64,000 nt of DNA from Microvirga ossetica (GCF_002741015.1 NZ_CP016616.1:1595501-1659500), one strand, 5' to 3'; shown: positions 9,210 to 18,332, counted from the stretch's first letter. Notes: generated by a model not told the origin, from the letters alone. Numbers and translations: made by a program.

Positions 9210-10532
9210 ATGCTGGTGGAGACCCATTACGCCAAGAGTGGCGATCTCCGGATCGCCTATCAGGTGGTCGGCAAGGGGCCACTCGATCTGGTCTTTGTCC
9301 CTGGCTTCATCTCCAACCTCGACCATTACTGGGATGAGCCAACCGTGGCGCACTTCCTCGCCCGCCTCGGTTCGTTCAGCCGCCTCATCTTGTTCGACAA
9401 GCGCGGGACCGGCCTCTCGGATCGCCTTGGCACCTTGCCGACATTGGAAGAACGGATGGACGATGTTCGGGCCGTGATGGACGCGGTGGCGAGTGAGCGT
9501 GCCGCCCTCTTCGGCATGTCCGAAGGCGGCGCGATGAGCATGCTCTTCGCCGCCACTTATCCTGAACGAACCCAGGCCCTGATCTTGTACGGGACCTACG
9601 CCCATTTCCATACTTGGGTGCTGCCACCAGAACGGTTTGAACCATTCGTGGAGATGGTCGAGCCGTCATGGGGCAAGGGCATCAGTCTGAGCGCCTTCGC
9701 GCCAAGTAAAGCCACAGATGAGCGGTTCAAACAGTGGTGGGGGCGCTTTGAGCGGCTGAGTGCCAGTCCCACAGCCGCCATCACGCTGATGCGGATGAAC
9801 AGCCAGATTGACGTTCGACATATCCTCCCCGCGATCCGTGTTCCGACCCTGATTCTGCATCGCGCAGGAGATACACGGGTCAACGTAGAGGGCGGGCGTT
9901 ATCTCGCCGCCAACATACCGGGAGCCAAATACGTGGAGTTCCCGGGATCGGATCACTTCCTGTGGGCCGGTAACGCGGACGCAGTGGCTGATGAGATCGA
10001 GGAATTCCTCACTGGCACGCACAGCGAGATTGAGCCCGACCGCGTGCTCGCCACTGTGCTGTTTACAGACCTCGTGGGCTCTACCACGCGGGCGGAAGAG
10101 ATGGGTGACCGACGCTGGCGTTTTCTTCTCGACGAGCATGATCAGATCGTTCGGCGCGAGATCGACCGCTTCAGAGGACGTGAGATCAAGACCCTTGGAG
10201 ATGGCTTTCTGGCGACCTTCGATGGTCCGGCCCGAGCCGTCCGGTGCGCCAGCGCGATTATAGAAGCCCTACGCGTATTGGGTCTGGAGGTCCGCTGCGG
10301 GGTCCATACAGGCGAGATCGAGATGAAGGGTGAGGACATCGGCGGCATCGCCGTTCACATGGCAGCCCGCATCGCTGCGCTGGCAGAGGGCGGTCAGGTG
10401 CTGGTGTCGCGAACGGTGCGCGATCTGGTGGCCGGGTCCAGACTGCGGCTGGAGGAGCGGGGCACTTATTCCCTCAAGGGCTTGAGTGAGAGTATGCCCT
10501 TGTTCGCTGCTGTGACCGAGCGGAGGACCTGA
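9210..10532 (+). CDS. Alpha/beta-hydrolase fused to a class III cyclase domain
   Basis: This 440-residue fusion starts with an alpha/beta-hydrolase domain (about 1-262; nucleophile elbow GMSEGG with Ser104, acidic residue in AGDTRV, His in GSDHFLW). A cyclase domain follows (about 268-440; VLFTDLVGSTTRAEEMGDRRW, IKTLGDGFLATF, CGVHTGEI). The Lys of the KTLGD motif, which contacts the purine, is present. The hydrolase may sense or cleave a small ester or lactone and control the cyclase; this is an inference from the fusion, which is known in actinobacteria and Hyphomicrobiales. The gene may be driven by the relic promoter just upstream. It is intact. Confidence 0.85.
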   Translation: MLVETHYAKSGDLRIAYQVVGKGPLDLVFVPGFISNLDHYWDEPTVAHFLARLGSFSRLILFDKRGTGLSDRLGTLPTLEERMDDVRAVMDAVASERAALFGMSEGGAMSMLFAATYPERTQALILYGTYAHFHTWVLPPERFEPFVEMVEPSWGKGISLSAFAPSKATDERFKQWWGRFERLSASPTAAITLMRMNSQIDVRHILPAIRVPTLILHRAGDTRVNVEGGRYLAANIPGAKYVEFPGSDHFLWAGNADAVADEIEEFLTGTHSEIEPDRVLATVLFTDLVGSTTRAEEMGDRRWRFLLDEHDQIVRREIDRFRGREIKTLGDGFLATFDGPARAVRCASAIIEALRVLGLEVRCGVHTGEIEMKGEDIGGIAVHMAARIAALAEGGQVLVSRTVRDLVAGSRLRLEERGTYSLKGLSESMPLFAAVTERRT

Positions 10533-10626
10533 CCCAGTTGCCTCGAACTCTCCCTCAACCGTCCACACCTGCTTAAAACACTCGGCTAAGCTTGGCTGCC
10601 GGATTTCGCCGATCCCAGATGCAAGC

Positions 10627-10655
10627 TGGACACCCAGTCCAACCGGCAGCACAAT
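10627..10655 (+). promoter_or_regulatory. Cyclase-family promoter-like block, copy 3
   Basis: TGGACA (10627-10632), a 17-base spacer and CACAAT (10650-10655) end 26 bases before ATG 10682. Confidence 0.6.
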
Positions 10656-10681
10656 TGATCGGGAACGGCACCGGGGGTCCG

Positions 10682-11219
10682 ATGGGTCCACAGGAGCACA
10701 AGCTCGAACGACGGCTGGCAGCTATCTTCGCAGCGGACGTAGCAGGCTATTCGCGCCTGATGGAACAGGATGAGGTCGGAACCCTTCGAGCCCTGACCGG
10801 CCATCGAGAGATCATGGATCGGCTCATTTCAGAGCATGGAGGCAAGATCGCCAATACGGCTGGCGACAGTGTGCTCGCCGAACTCCCCAGCGCCGTCGAT
10901 GCTGTCCAATGCGCCGTGGCCGTGCAGGAGGCCCTTACCCAGGCAGACCCCGACATTCCGGATCGGAATCCATGTTGGTGATGTGATGGTAAGGGGTGGC
11001 GATCTCTTAGGGGACGGCGTGAACATTGCGGCCCGGCTCGAAAGTCTCGCCGAACCAGGAGGGATATGCCTGTCAGCGGCGGCGCACGAGTATGTGCGGA
11101 AGGCAATATCCTTATCATTCGAGGATCTTGGGCCACAACAGGTCAATCGGCCCAAAGTTGTGTCTATCCGATCCTTGTCCGCCGTCCTTCGAGGGTCCAA
11201 CCTCTTGGCCGGTAAATAG
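10682..11219 (+). pseudogene. Frameshifted and 3'-truncated cyclase gene
   Basis: The frame from ATG 10682 gives the family N-terminus and most of the cyclase domain (Asp19, Asn58, Asp62) up to QADPDIP. It then loses register near 10955 and stops at 10979-10981. The rest of the domain continues in another frame (FRIGIHVGDVMV ... GVNIAARLESLAEPGG ... FEDLGPQQ) to the stop at 11217-11219. Compared with the intact copies, several residues between 'DIP' and 'FRIG' are missing, so a small out-of-frame deletion is likely. The TolB-like and TPR parts are absent. The two remaining reading frames together would make only a cyclase domain. Confidence 0.85.
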
Positions 11220-11232
11220 GTCGATCACCCTC

Positions 11233-11724
11233 ATGCAGCATCCGAATGAACACACCATCGGCTGGGTTTTGGCACAGGCAGCCCGGCTGCACCGTTTCTA
11301 TCTCAATGAGAAGATGGTCGAGATGGGCCTGTTTGCCGGGCAGGAGCAGGTACTTCAGGTACTCGCCAATCAAGGCGCAATAACGATAGGAGATCTTGCG
11401 ACTATTCTACGGGTTCGTCCCCCCACCGCCTCCAAAGCCGTGACTAGATTGGCAGTGCTGGGGTTTGTCGAGCGGCAGTCCAACGATGGGGATAGACGCG
11501 CAGTCCGAGTCAGGCTGACCCGGAAAGGCGAAACCGCTGCTGCTCGTATCCAGGCATTATGGGACGATGTTGAGACCGATATGGTTGTCGAATTCGACCC
11601 CAAAGAGCGCAAGCGTCTGCGGAAGCTTCTCCTGCGAGCAGCCGCCAACCTTGCCACAGCGCTCGGCGGCGACGAGCAGGATTTTGATATTCCTCTTGAT
11701 GCGCTGGACGATCATCGAGTTTAG
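11233..11724 (+). CDS. MarR-family transcription regulator
   Basis: This 163-residue protein has a MarR winged helix: recognition part ITIGDLATILRVRPPTASKA and wing QSNDGDRRAVRVRLTRKG. ATG 11233 is chosen because residues encoded upstream in the same frame are shadows of the cyclase relic. A decayed CYTH-domain gene follows 15 bases downstream on the same strand. MarR-CYTH neighbours are seen in related alphaproteobacteria, so the pair was probably one transcription unit. The ligand and targets are unknown. Confidence 0.8.
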   Translation: MQHPNEHTIGWVLAQAARLHRFYLNEKMVEMGLFAGQEQVLQVLANQGAITIGDLATILRVRPPTASKAVTRLAVLGFVERQSNDGDRRAVRVRLTRKGETAAARIQALWDDVETDMVVEFDPKERKRLRKLLLRAAANLATALGGDEQDFDIPLDALDDHRV

Positions 11725-11739
11725 CCACGGCACCCCTTC

Positions 11740-11970
11740 ATGCCCAGCCCTGCCGTTGCAGTGTCCAGCAATTGGACATCATTCATCCCTATTGAGATCG
11801 AACGCAAATTCCTCATTCTGACTGACGAGCAGCAAAGCACAGCTACAGAGAGCCATAGGTTGTGGGATAGGATGCTGGCCCGCTCAGACGGAGGGAGGTT
11901 CGGATACGTATTGCCGGTATAGGCATGGCTCACAATCAAAGGACCGCGTAGAGGGCTTCTGCCACGATGA
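11740..11970 (+). pseudogene. Decayed CYTH-domain gene
   Basis: The frame from ATG 11740 contains the CYTH N-terminal signature IEIERKFLI, which in intact proteins binds triphosphate and metal. About 35 residues on, ARSDGGRFGYVLP is followed by an in-frame TAG (11920-11922). The same frame then resumes with AWLTIKGPRRGL, the next conserved CYTH strand, before TGA at 11968-11970. The later conserved Glu/Lys/Arg strands cannot be found. CYTH proteins hydrolyse triphosphates or make cAMP (class IV cyclases), so the family is relevant to this cyclase-rich block, but this copy is not functional. Confidence 0.75.
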
Positions 11971-12641
11971 GCGGAATGGCCTTTCAGAGATCCCAGAATT
12001 TACCGCCCGGCATCACTGGCGCATCCTGACTCAGTGCGGTTTGGCCAGTGACAAGGAGGACTGCATCGAAATAAGAACGGAACTGGCGAGTCTTGAGAAG
12101 ATCCTTGATGACCGGCGCAGGATCACTGCGATACCCACCTTGGCTGACCATCCAGCCACGTTGGTAACCTGAGGCGTGTTGAACTTGCTGATTGTGGCGT
12201 ACACGGGGGCTTTCTGTCCAAAGTGTCCCCGCACCTATTAACGGCATACCACGAACTACTATCTTTGGGTGTGTGATGCTGACCTTTCTTCCACATCCCA
12301 TTTGTGAGCACCCAACCCGCTCAATTCTGCCGTCTGGTTGCTTATACTTGGAATCATGAGGCAGGGCCTTTCCACGCGGTCTTAGTGCAGCGTGCTGGTC
12401 CTGAGTAGACCGGACATCCCCGGAAAGGAGGTTCAGCATGGAACCACCTCCGAACCATGCCGTGATGACCACTGGGGCATGCGGACCCGCCTCAGCCTGA
12501 CGGACAGTGAAGGACGGCAGACCGGGAGCGGCCTCAGGTGCCGCAGCAGTAAGGCAGGGTTCCACTTGTGTCCCTCCCGGCCTTGTTGGGTCAGTTCGGA
12601 TGATCAGCAGGTCATCCCAGGTTCAATCCTGTAATGGTAGG
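11971..12641. other. Gene-poor stretch with one tiny candidate reading frame
   Basis: There is no convincing gene in these 670 bases. A strong ribosome site (AAAGGAGG, 12424-12431) precedes a 20-codon frame at 12438-12500 (MEPPPNHAVMTTGACGPASA) whose first codons can pair with the ribosome site. A 193-codon open frame on the minus strand (11984-12565) has the composition of a chance frame. Confidence 0.35.
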
Positions 12642-12965
12642 CTACTCGCCATCATCAGAATAGAAGGCATCGCTGTCTTTTGGGTCGCCTTTCCCCGCAC
12701 CATTATGGGGTCCAGAGCCATTCGTTCCGACCCGAACCACGATGTCGCGACCGAACCACCCTTCTTGGGCTGGCTCGGAGGCTTGTCTTTCGCCTGCACT
12801 CTCACGCGTCAGGGCCAGTGCTGCGGCACTGCCTGCTGCTACGAAGACTGACACCAACAGACCATAATCCACCTTGTAAGCCAGCAGTGACTTCACCAAT
12901 CGCGACTTGCGCAGAGCTTTGGGTATTTTGATGGTGATGCTCTTCGGTACTTTTCCTTTGGCCAT
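12642..12965 (-). CDS. Small membrane-anchored hypothetical protein
   Basis: This 107-residue protein has a Lys-rich start (MAKGKVPKSITIKIPKALRK), one hydrophobic stretch (about 35-52, LLVSVFVAAGSAAALAL) and an acidic, Gly-rich tail. Basic 'PKxIxxxKVPKxLRK' starts before a single membrane helix occur in small unclassified proteins of Methylobacteriaceae. The function is unknown. A good ribosome-site candidate (AGGAG) lies upstream of the ATG at 12965. Confidence 0.6.
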   Translation of the reverse strand: MAKGKVPKSITIKIPKALRKSRLVKSLLAYKVDYGLLVSVFVAAGSAAALALTRESAGERQASEPAQEGWFGRDIVVRVGTNGSGPHNGAGKGDPKDSDAFYSDDGE

Positions 12966-13299
12966 GGCGCTTCTCCTGTTTGGATCGCCTCAATCATGAC
13001 CGGTCGTTAGACCAAACTGTTCATCTGGAACTGCTACGTGTGGTGGCTCGCAGCAGTTAAGCTCGCGAGAAGGACAAGAACAAGTTCGGGTTGAAGGTTG
13101 GACCGGAACCCCTGCCAAACAGTTAACACCGCGCGTCTCCTCTTCAGGCTATCATTGCTCACTGCCTGAAGCGACGACATGATCAAACCACCGCTGGCGC
13201 TTGACACTCGATCAAAGCAGGCAGAGCCTTTGGCGGCTGCCCTGGTGACATCACAAAACATCTGACGTTTGGGGCCGATCCTTGGAAGGGTGCTACGCC
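12966..13299. other. Intergenic, nothing recognised
   Basis: These 334 bases lie between divergent small genes. No structure that I can support was found. Confidence 0.35.
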
Positions 13300-13464
13300 A
13301 TGCCGGTAGACCTACCCCCGAAGCCGAGTAGTGCCGTGATTGCTTCAGCAAATGGTGTTGTTGATCGTACCCTGAATTGGACAGCCGTTGTGGTCTGTAT
13401 CGGCATGTGTTGGTGGGCTATCGAGCTTGGACTCTGGGAGACGATGGCAAGCCTTTTGAAATAA
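13300..13464 (+). CDS. Candidate 54-residue single-pass membrane protein
   Basis: From ATG 13300 (GGAAGGG nine bases upstream) the frame encodes a Pro-rich start (MPVDLPPKPSSA), an Asn/Asp-rich turn and one clear hydrophobic helix (about 31-47, WTAVVVCIGMCWWAIEL). Length and layout resemble small inner-membrane proteins, but there is no family match that I know. The gene is short enough that chance cannot be excluded. Confidence 0.4.
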   Translation: MPVDLPPKPSSAVIASANGVVDRTLNWTAVVVCIGMCWWAIELGLWETMASLLK

Positions 13465-13637
13465 CCTCCGGGTCCGGCAACGAGATTAGGGTTCCTCAGT
13501 GCGCCGAGCGCACTGGTTTTTTGAGCAGAGTTTAAATGGCTGACTCTCCCTGCCGCCCTCGAATTCTCCAGTAAGCCATCCTCGACCGCTCTATGCTTCC
13601 AACGAACCTTAGCTTTCAGATCTGATCGGTCGTCGGC

Positions 13638-13666
13638 TGGACAGGTCACTCGGCCCACATCAGAAT
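13638..13666 (+). promoter_or_regulatory. Cyclase-family promoter-like block, copy 4
   Basis: TGGACA (13638-13643), a 17-base spacer and CAGAAT (13661-13666) end 26 bases before ATG 13693. Confidence 0.6.
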
Positions 13667-13692
13667 CGGACCGGAAACGCATCGAGAGTGCC

Positions 13693-15456
13693 ATGAGTCC
13701 CCAGGAGCACAAGGTCGAGCGGCGGCTGGCAGCCATCTTCGCGGCTGACGTGGTGGGCTCATCGCGCCTAATGGAAGAGGACGAGGAAGGCACGCTCTCG
13801 GCCATCCAAGCAATCCTGTCGGAGGTCATCGGGCCAGCCGCCGCACGGCATCATGGGCGCATCGTCAAGACTATGGGCGACGGAGCACTCCTGGAATTCG
13901 CCAGCCCGGTGGAAGCCGTCCTGTGCGCAGTGGAGGCTCAGGCCACAATGAGCGATAAGACCCAGCCCCGACCTTGGAATGATATCCAACTACGAATCGG
14001 CATTAACTTGGGTGACCTCATCATCGGCAACGATGGAGACATCCTTGGCGACAGTGTGAATGTGGCTGTTCGCCTCGAAGGCATCGCCGATCCTGGCGGC
14101 ATTTGCGTATCGGGCAAGGTGTTCGACGAACTACAGGGTAAGCTCGGGCTTTCGTTCGAGGATCGAGGAGAACAGCGTCTGAAAAATATTGCCCGCCCTG
14201 TCCGAGTTTACGCATACCGTGGAACCGCCCCAGTATTGAAGACACCACCTGAGTTCTCCATACCCGGAAAGCCATTCATTGCGGTCCTGCCATTCACTAA
14301 CTTGAGCGGCGATCCCGAGCAGGAGTATTTCGCGGACGGGATCACAGAGGACTTGATTGCTGCACTCTCCCGGTACCGGTGGCTTTTCGTCATCGCCCGC
14401 AACTCCGTCTTCACACTGAAGGGCCGGACCGTGGATATCAAGGAAGTCAGCCGCCGACTCGGCGTCCGTTACGTGCTGGAGGGCTCTGTTCGCAAAGCGG
14501 GCAATCGGGTGCGCATTACGACTCAGTTGGTCGAGGCGGTGACAAGCACCGATATCTGGGCCGGGCGCTTTGACCGTGACCTGACAGACATCTTCGCATT
14601 GCAGGATGAGATTACCGAGAGCGTGGTATCAGCCATCGAGCCCAGCTTGCGAACGGCTGAGATCGAGCGAGCCCGAGCGAAGGCGACGGACGACCTGGGC
14701 GCATATGACCTCTACCTTCGCGCTCTGCCCGATTTCTATGCCTTTACCGAACCGGGCTTTCGCCGGGCCGAGGCGCTCCTGAGGCAGGCTATTGAACGCG
14801 ATCCCGGCTATGCCGAAGCCTGGGGTGCGCTCGCCGATTGCACAGGTCGGCTGGTGATCGGCGGGTGGACCAAAGACTGGGATGCGGACGCGGCCCGGAG
14901 CCGAGAGGCTGCTCTGCAAGCGGTTCAGTGCGATCCAAGTAACGGTCTGGTCCTCTCCGTCGCCGCATGGTCCCTGGTGTCACTCTCGGGAATGCTGGAG
15001 CAAGCCGTCACCTTTTGCGAGCAGGCTCTGGATCGTCAACCTAACTCGTCGAATGTCCTGACGAACTGCGGATGGGTGCTGGTGTACAACGATGAGTGCG
15101 AGCGTGCCCTGGCCTGCTTGGAGAATACGCAGCGGCTAAATCCGCTGGACCCGCGCGGTTACATCACCTTGAATGCGATGGGGGCTGCCCATTTCATGGA
15201 AAGGCGGTTCAAGGAGACGGAGCAGTTCACGCGGCGAGCCCTGGAGATCAACCCTGGACATCCTATCTCGCTTCGCTATTTGACGGCGGCGCTGGCGCAG
15301 ATGGGGCGGCTGGCCGAGGCCACGGAAGTTAGGCGCTTGTTGCAGTCCACCCGCTGGGAAGCGATGCGCACACACTTGCACCGGTCATGCTATCGCAATC
15401 CCGAAAAGCGTGAACTCCTGTTCGAGGGGTTGCGAAAAGCCGGTCTACCAGTTTGA
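13693..15456 (+). CDS. Class III adenylate cyclase with TolB-like domain and TPRs
   Basis: This 587-residue protein has the same three-part layout as the 5524 copy: cyclase domain about 8-180, TolB-like domain about 192-320 (KPFIAVLPFTNLSGDP), then TPR repeats. Here the purine-contacting Lys is present (Lys59 in IVKTMGDG), with metal Asp19 and Asp63 and Asn/Arg in GDSVNVAVRLE. It is therefore the best candidate in the TolB-TPR group for a conventional cAMP-making enzyme. The cyclase domain is clearly diverged from the other three copies, which share ANTAGD. The start MSPQEHKVERR is conserved in the group. It is intact. Confidence 0.88.
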   Translation: MSPQEHKVERRLAAIFAADVVGSSRLMEEDEEGTLSAIQAILSEVIGPAAARHHGRIVKTMGDGALLEFASPVEAVLCAVEAQATMSDKTQPRPWNDIQLRIGINLGDLIIGNDGDILGDSVNVAVRLEGIADPGGICVSGKVFDELQGKLGLSFEDRGEQRLKNIARPVRVYAYRGTAPVLKTPPEFSIPGKPFIAVLPFTNLSGDPEQEYFADGITEDLIAALSRYRWLFVIARNSVFTLKGRTVDIKEVSRRLGVRYVLEGSVRKAGNRVRITTQLVEAVTSTDIWAGRFDRDLTDIFALQDEITESVVSAIEPSLRTAEIERARAKATDDLGAYDLYLRALPDFYAFTEPGFRRAEALLRQAIERDPGYAEAWGALADCTGRLVIGGWTKDWDADAARSREAALQAVQCDPSNGLVLSVAAWSLVSLSGMLEQAVTFCEQALDRQPNSSNVLTNCGWVLVYNDECERALACLENTQRLNPLDPRGYITLNAMGAAHFMERRFKETEQFTRRALEINPGHPISLRYLTAALAQMGRLAEATEVRRLLQSTRWEAMRTHLHRSCYRNPEKRELLFEGLRKAGLPV

Positions 15457-15593
15457 CGCTCTCCTACTTCAACTCTTCCACAACTATCCGTGCCCAGCAA
15501 GCTATGGCCCGAACGGGCAGGAATGCTCTGGTCGGATTAAAGGTCAGACAGTGCTAAGCTCAGCCTGACACATCGCGGACCTGGAGATGGCTC

Positions 15594-16292
15594 ATGAGGG
15601 CTCCCCGGCAGATGGCACTCACGCCTGACCTCGTGGCGCAAGTTCACCGGGTGCTCGAAGATCCTGGTCCCGACCCAAGGTGGACGTACCACGCCGACGA
15701 GGATTATGACGCTCTCGTGCAGAGCCTACTCGCCTCCCGTCCTGATGGACCGGACACGTGGCTCTTCGCCTACGGCTCCCTGATCTGGAAGCCTGAACTC
15801 GCTCATGTTGAAGTTCGGAAGGGCACGGCACGGGGCTGGCACCGCTCCTTTTGCTTCAGGATCGAGCGGTTCCGGGGCACCAAAGACCAGCCGGGGCTCA
15901 TGATGTCCCTCGACCGAGGAGGTCAGTGTCAGGGCGTTGTCTTCAAGTTGCCCCCGGAGGATCTGGAAGCGCAGCTACAAAAGCTGGTCCGGCGCGAGAT
16001 CACGGTAAAGCCACCCAACAATATTCCGCGCTGGATTATGGTTGAGACCGAGCAGGGATCGCTGCGGGCAATGGCCTTCGTGATGAACCGGCAGTCCCGG
16101 TTTTACGTCGGCAAACTCTCCCCAGAAGAGACAGCGGATATTCTGGCCAAGGCATGTGGCCATTGGGGCTCATGCGCTGAGTATCTTCACAACACCACCG
16201 CTCATCTCGCTGAGCACGGTATTCAGGATCGAAATCTCTGGCACTTACAGGCGCTTGTGGCCGAGAGGATCGCGAAGGCTCACTATGGCTGA
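15594..16292 (+). CDS. chaC: ChaC-type gamma-glutamylcyclotransferase
   Basis: This 232-residue protein has the ChaC fold: substrate loop FAYGSLIWKP (about 58-67), GTARGWHRSFCF strand and LVRREI, which contains the likely catalytic Glu. ChaC enzymes degrade glutathione to 5-oxoproline and Cys-Gly in the cytosol. The length is normal for the bacterial family. The start is ATG 15594; a second in-frame ATG at 15612 is possible. It stands alone on the plus strand, 137 bases after a cyclase gene and convergent with the damaged methyltransferase gene. Confidence 0.9.
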   Translation: MRAPRQMALTPDLVAQVHRVLEDPGPDPRWTYHADEDYDALVQSLLASRPDGPDTWLFAYGSLIWKPELAHVEVRKGTARGWHRSFCFRIERFRGTKDQPGLMMSLDRGGQCQGVVFKLPPEDLEAQLQKLVRREITVKPPNNIPRWIMVETEQGSLRAMAFVMNRQSRFYVGKLSPEETADILAKACGHWGSCAEYLHNTTAHLAEHGIQDRNLWHLQALVAERIAKAHYG

Positions 16293-16405
16293 GGTTGGTA
16301 CTCTCAATCGTCGCAAGGCCCTCTGGCGCGATGGATTGCAGGCCGGGTAATCTGATATCAACCCTACGCTTCCGTTAGGGCATAGACCAAGCGGCTTGCG
16401 AGCGA

Positions 16406-17428
16406 TCAGATTGGACCAGCCTCGATGATTGACACTGCCGATACGGTCGGAATGACTTGGCGCAGCGAGAACCCGGACTACTCAAGCAAGTCGCGGAATT
16501 CAGCCTCCGTGCGGGCGCGGGCGTGACCAAACATGGCCATCATCTGGAGATCGATGAGGTAGCTGGTTGGCCGACCACGAGCGGGATCAGGTTCAAGGAT
16601 CTCCTCGCCTATGAGCAGTCGCGCGTGCGGAGCCATTGCTGCGTGGCAGGTCTGTAGGATACGCACGCAGTCCTCGTCGGACCAATTGTGCACAACCCTG
16701 ATCAGCATGTAGAGGTCGGCCCCGCTTGGAACCCGATCCAGAAAGTTGCCGCCTTGGACGGCGATCCGTCCCTCCATTCGGTCCTCGGGCTTGATTGCCC
16801 CAACGACATCCTCGCGATCCAGGACCAGCCCACGCGTCCCCGGAAAGCGGGTGAGGATGTGGCGAAGGGCTGCGCCATTCCCGCCACCGACATCGACAAT
16901 CAGCCCAGCCGCCGAAAAGTTGTAGGCTGCTGCGATAGCGGCATGGCGGTTATCGGGATAGTTCGCCATCATCTCGTCGAAGATGCGAGCTTCATCTGGG
17001 TGCTGGCGCAGGTAGTCGTAGCGCCCCATGTTCCACGCCGCCTCGTGAGGGATGCCGCCAGTCATGGCGACATCCAGCTTGGCCCACGCCCCCCAGGAAC
17101 CCGGCCCGGTCCAGAATCGAGCAGCATGATGCAGGCTGTTCTGCATATCCGTCCGCAGGAGGCGCGAGCGCGGTGTATGTGCTACGCGGCCATCGGGAGT
17201 GAGTTGGAAGATCTGGACAGCGGCGAGCGCCCGCAGGACGCGCAGCAAGGGTTCAGGCAGGACGGCACAGGTGGCCGCAAGATCATTGACCGTAACCTGA
17301 TCGTCTATCGGGATCTTGTCGGCAACCCGAAGGTCAGCCACAAGCCGGAGTATTCGCGAGATCTTGAAGCCGTGCAGGAGCAGATCGAGTTCTTCACGGT
17401 CTGCATCGGTTGGGAGTGTGTCCGTCAT
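16406..17428 (-). pseudogene. O-methyltransferase gene with a premature TAG
   Basis: The frame from ATG 17428 (AGGAGC seven bases upstream) encodes a Methyltransf_2-type enzyme close to the 4345 copy (SAM loop LIVDVGGGNGAALR; VVHNWSDED with the catalytic His). It stops at TAG 16478-16480 just after TEAEFRDLLE. Reading through the TAG gives 23 more residues (SGFSLRQVIPTVSAV, then SIIEAGPI) ending at TGA 16406-16408. These match the C-terminus of the intact paralogue (RSGFSAPHVLQ ... YIIEARPV). The gene thus carries a single nonsense mutation that removes the last strands of the catalytic fold; the 316-residue product may be unstable. Confidence 0.88.
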
Positions 17429-17508
17429 AGCCCACGCTCCTGGCAAACATCAGCATGAGTACGATAGTCGGCTGATCCCGACTCCACAATGAGCCTCAGA
17501 CCGCAGGT

Positions 17509-18105
17509 TCAGGGCAACTGTGCCGGTGACGAAAACGGCTTGGTGGCGTCCACCACGAACAACGCCAACTCGCGCAAGTCTCCTGAGCCGCTGTTCGACA
17601 CCACCATCGGCGTGCCCCCGCCATGGCCTACCATATTCTGTCCAGCCGCGACCCGCGCCACACCGTGCGGTGTCTTTTGGGACAACTCACCCTTGAGGAC
17701 GTAGAACGCCTCCGAACCGGGGTGTGTATGAGCGGCGGTAGCGCTGCCTTCAGGACCACCCGCTTCATTGACCCGAAGTAGATATTCCGTTGCCTCGATC
17801 CGAGGGATTGGACCAATCTCGGCGACCTTCTTGCCATCCTTGGTCCTGTCGCCCGCGCGAGCAAGCCTGAAGAGCCAAACCTTGCTGTCGTAGTCCGCGA
17901 CTAAGCCATAAGGACCAGCAGCCGCCTGCGCCTGCTCCTTGGTGTCGAAATTTTCGATCTGCCAGAACAGATCGCCGCTTGGTAACTCTGCTACTTTTTT
18001 CTCGATCAGTGATTTGACGAAGAAGGATTGTTGCTGCGCCATGGCCAGTGAGGGCAAGATGAACAGTCCTGAAACAAATACTTTGATAAGGATTTTTCTC
18101 ATCAT
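17509..18105 (-). CDS. Exported cupin-domain protein
   Basis: This 198-residue protein has a signal peptide (about 1-24, LFILPSLAMAQQQ) and a C-terminal cupin barrel (about 100-195). Metal-binding residues lie in AAHTHPGSEAFYVLKGE and a Gly/His-rich second motif (QNMVGHGGGTPM). The first ~90 residues form a separate region (WLFRLARAGDRTKDGKKVAEIGPIPR split over two strands). Such periplasmic cupins are widespread in Hyphomicrobiales and of unknown role. It is unrelated in fold details to the 7340 cupin. It is divergent from the cyclase at 18389. Confidence 0.78.
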   Translation of the reverse strand: MMRKILIKVFVSGLFILPSLAMAQQQSFFVKSLIEKKVAELPSGDLFWQIENFDTKEQAQAAAGPYGLVADYDSKVWLFRLARAGDRTKDGKKVAEIGPIPRIEATEYLLRVNEAGGPEGSATAAHTHPGSEAFYVLKGELSQKTPHGVARVAAGQNMVGHGGGTPMVVSNSGSGDLRELALFVVDATKPFSSPAQLP

Positions 18106-18332
18106 ACAACCTCCAGCATTAGTCCTGATTAGTCCTGCTTTGGTACGAGCTTACCGACCGCTGGCTGGTGCTCGTGGGACGAAGTTGTACGCAGTGGCTG
18201 TGTCGCATTGGACAGCAGCGATACTGCTTTCAGAATGCGCTCTTCAGGCCCAAAATTCCAGATGAAACAAGGGGGTGAGCCATGCCGAAACAACCCCGCC
18301 TCGAAGCTCAACTACCGAATTGTAAGGCTGTC

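Noticed and set aside
11984..12565. Long open frame on the minus strand (193 codons)
   Set aside because: Its composition is irregular, no domain is recognisable, and it has no ribosome site; it is probably a chance frame in decayed DNA.
12590..12640. T-loop-like sequence GGTTCAATCC that might belong to a tRNA remnant or attachment site
   Set aside because: No anticodon arm, acceptor stem or D-arm can be folded around it, and the T-stem would be only four pairs.
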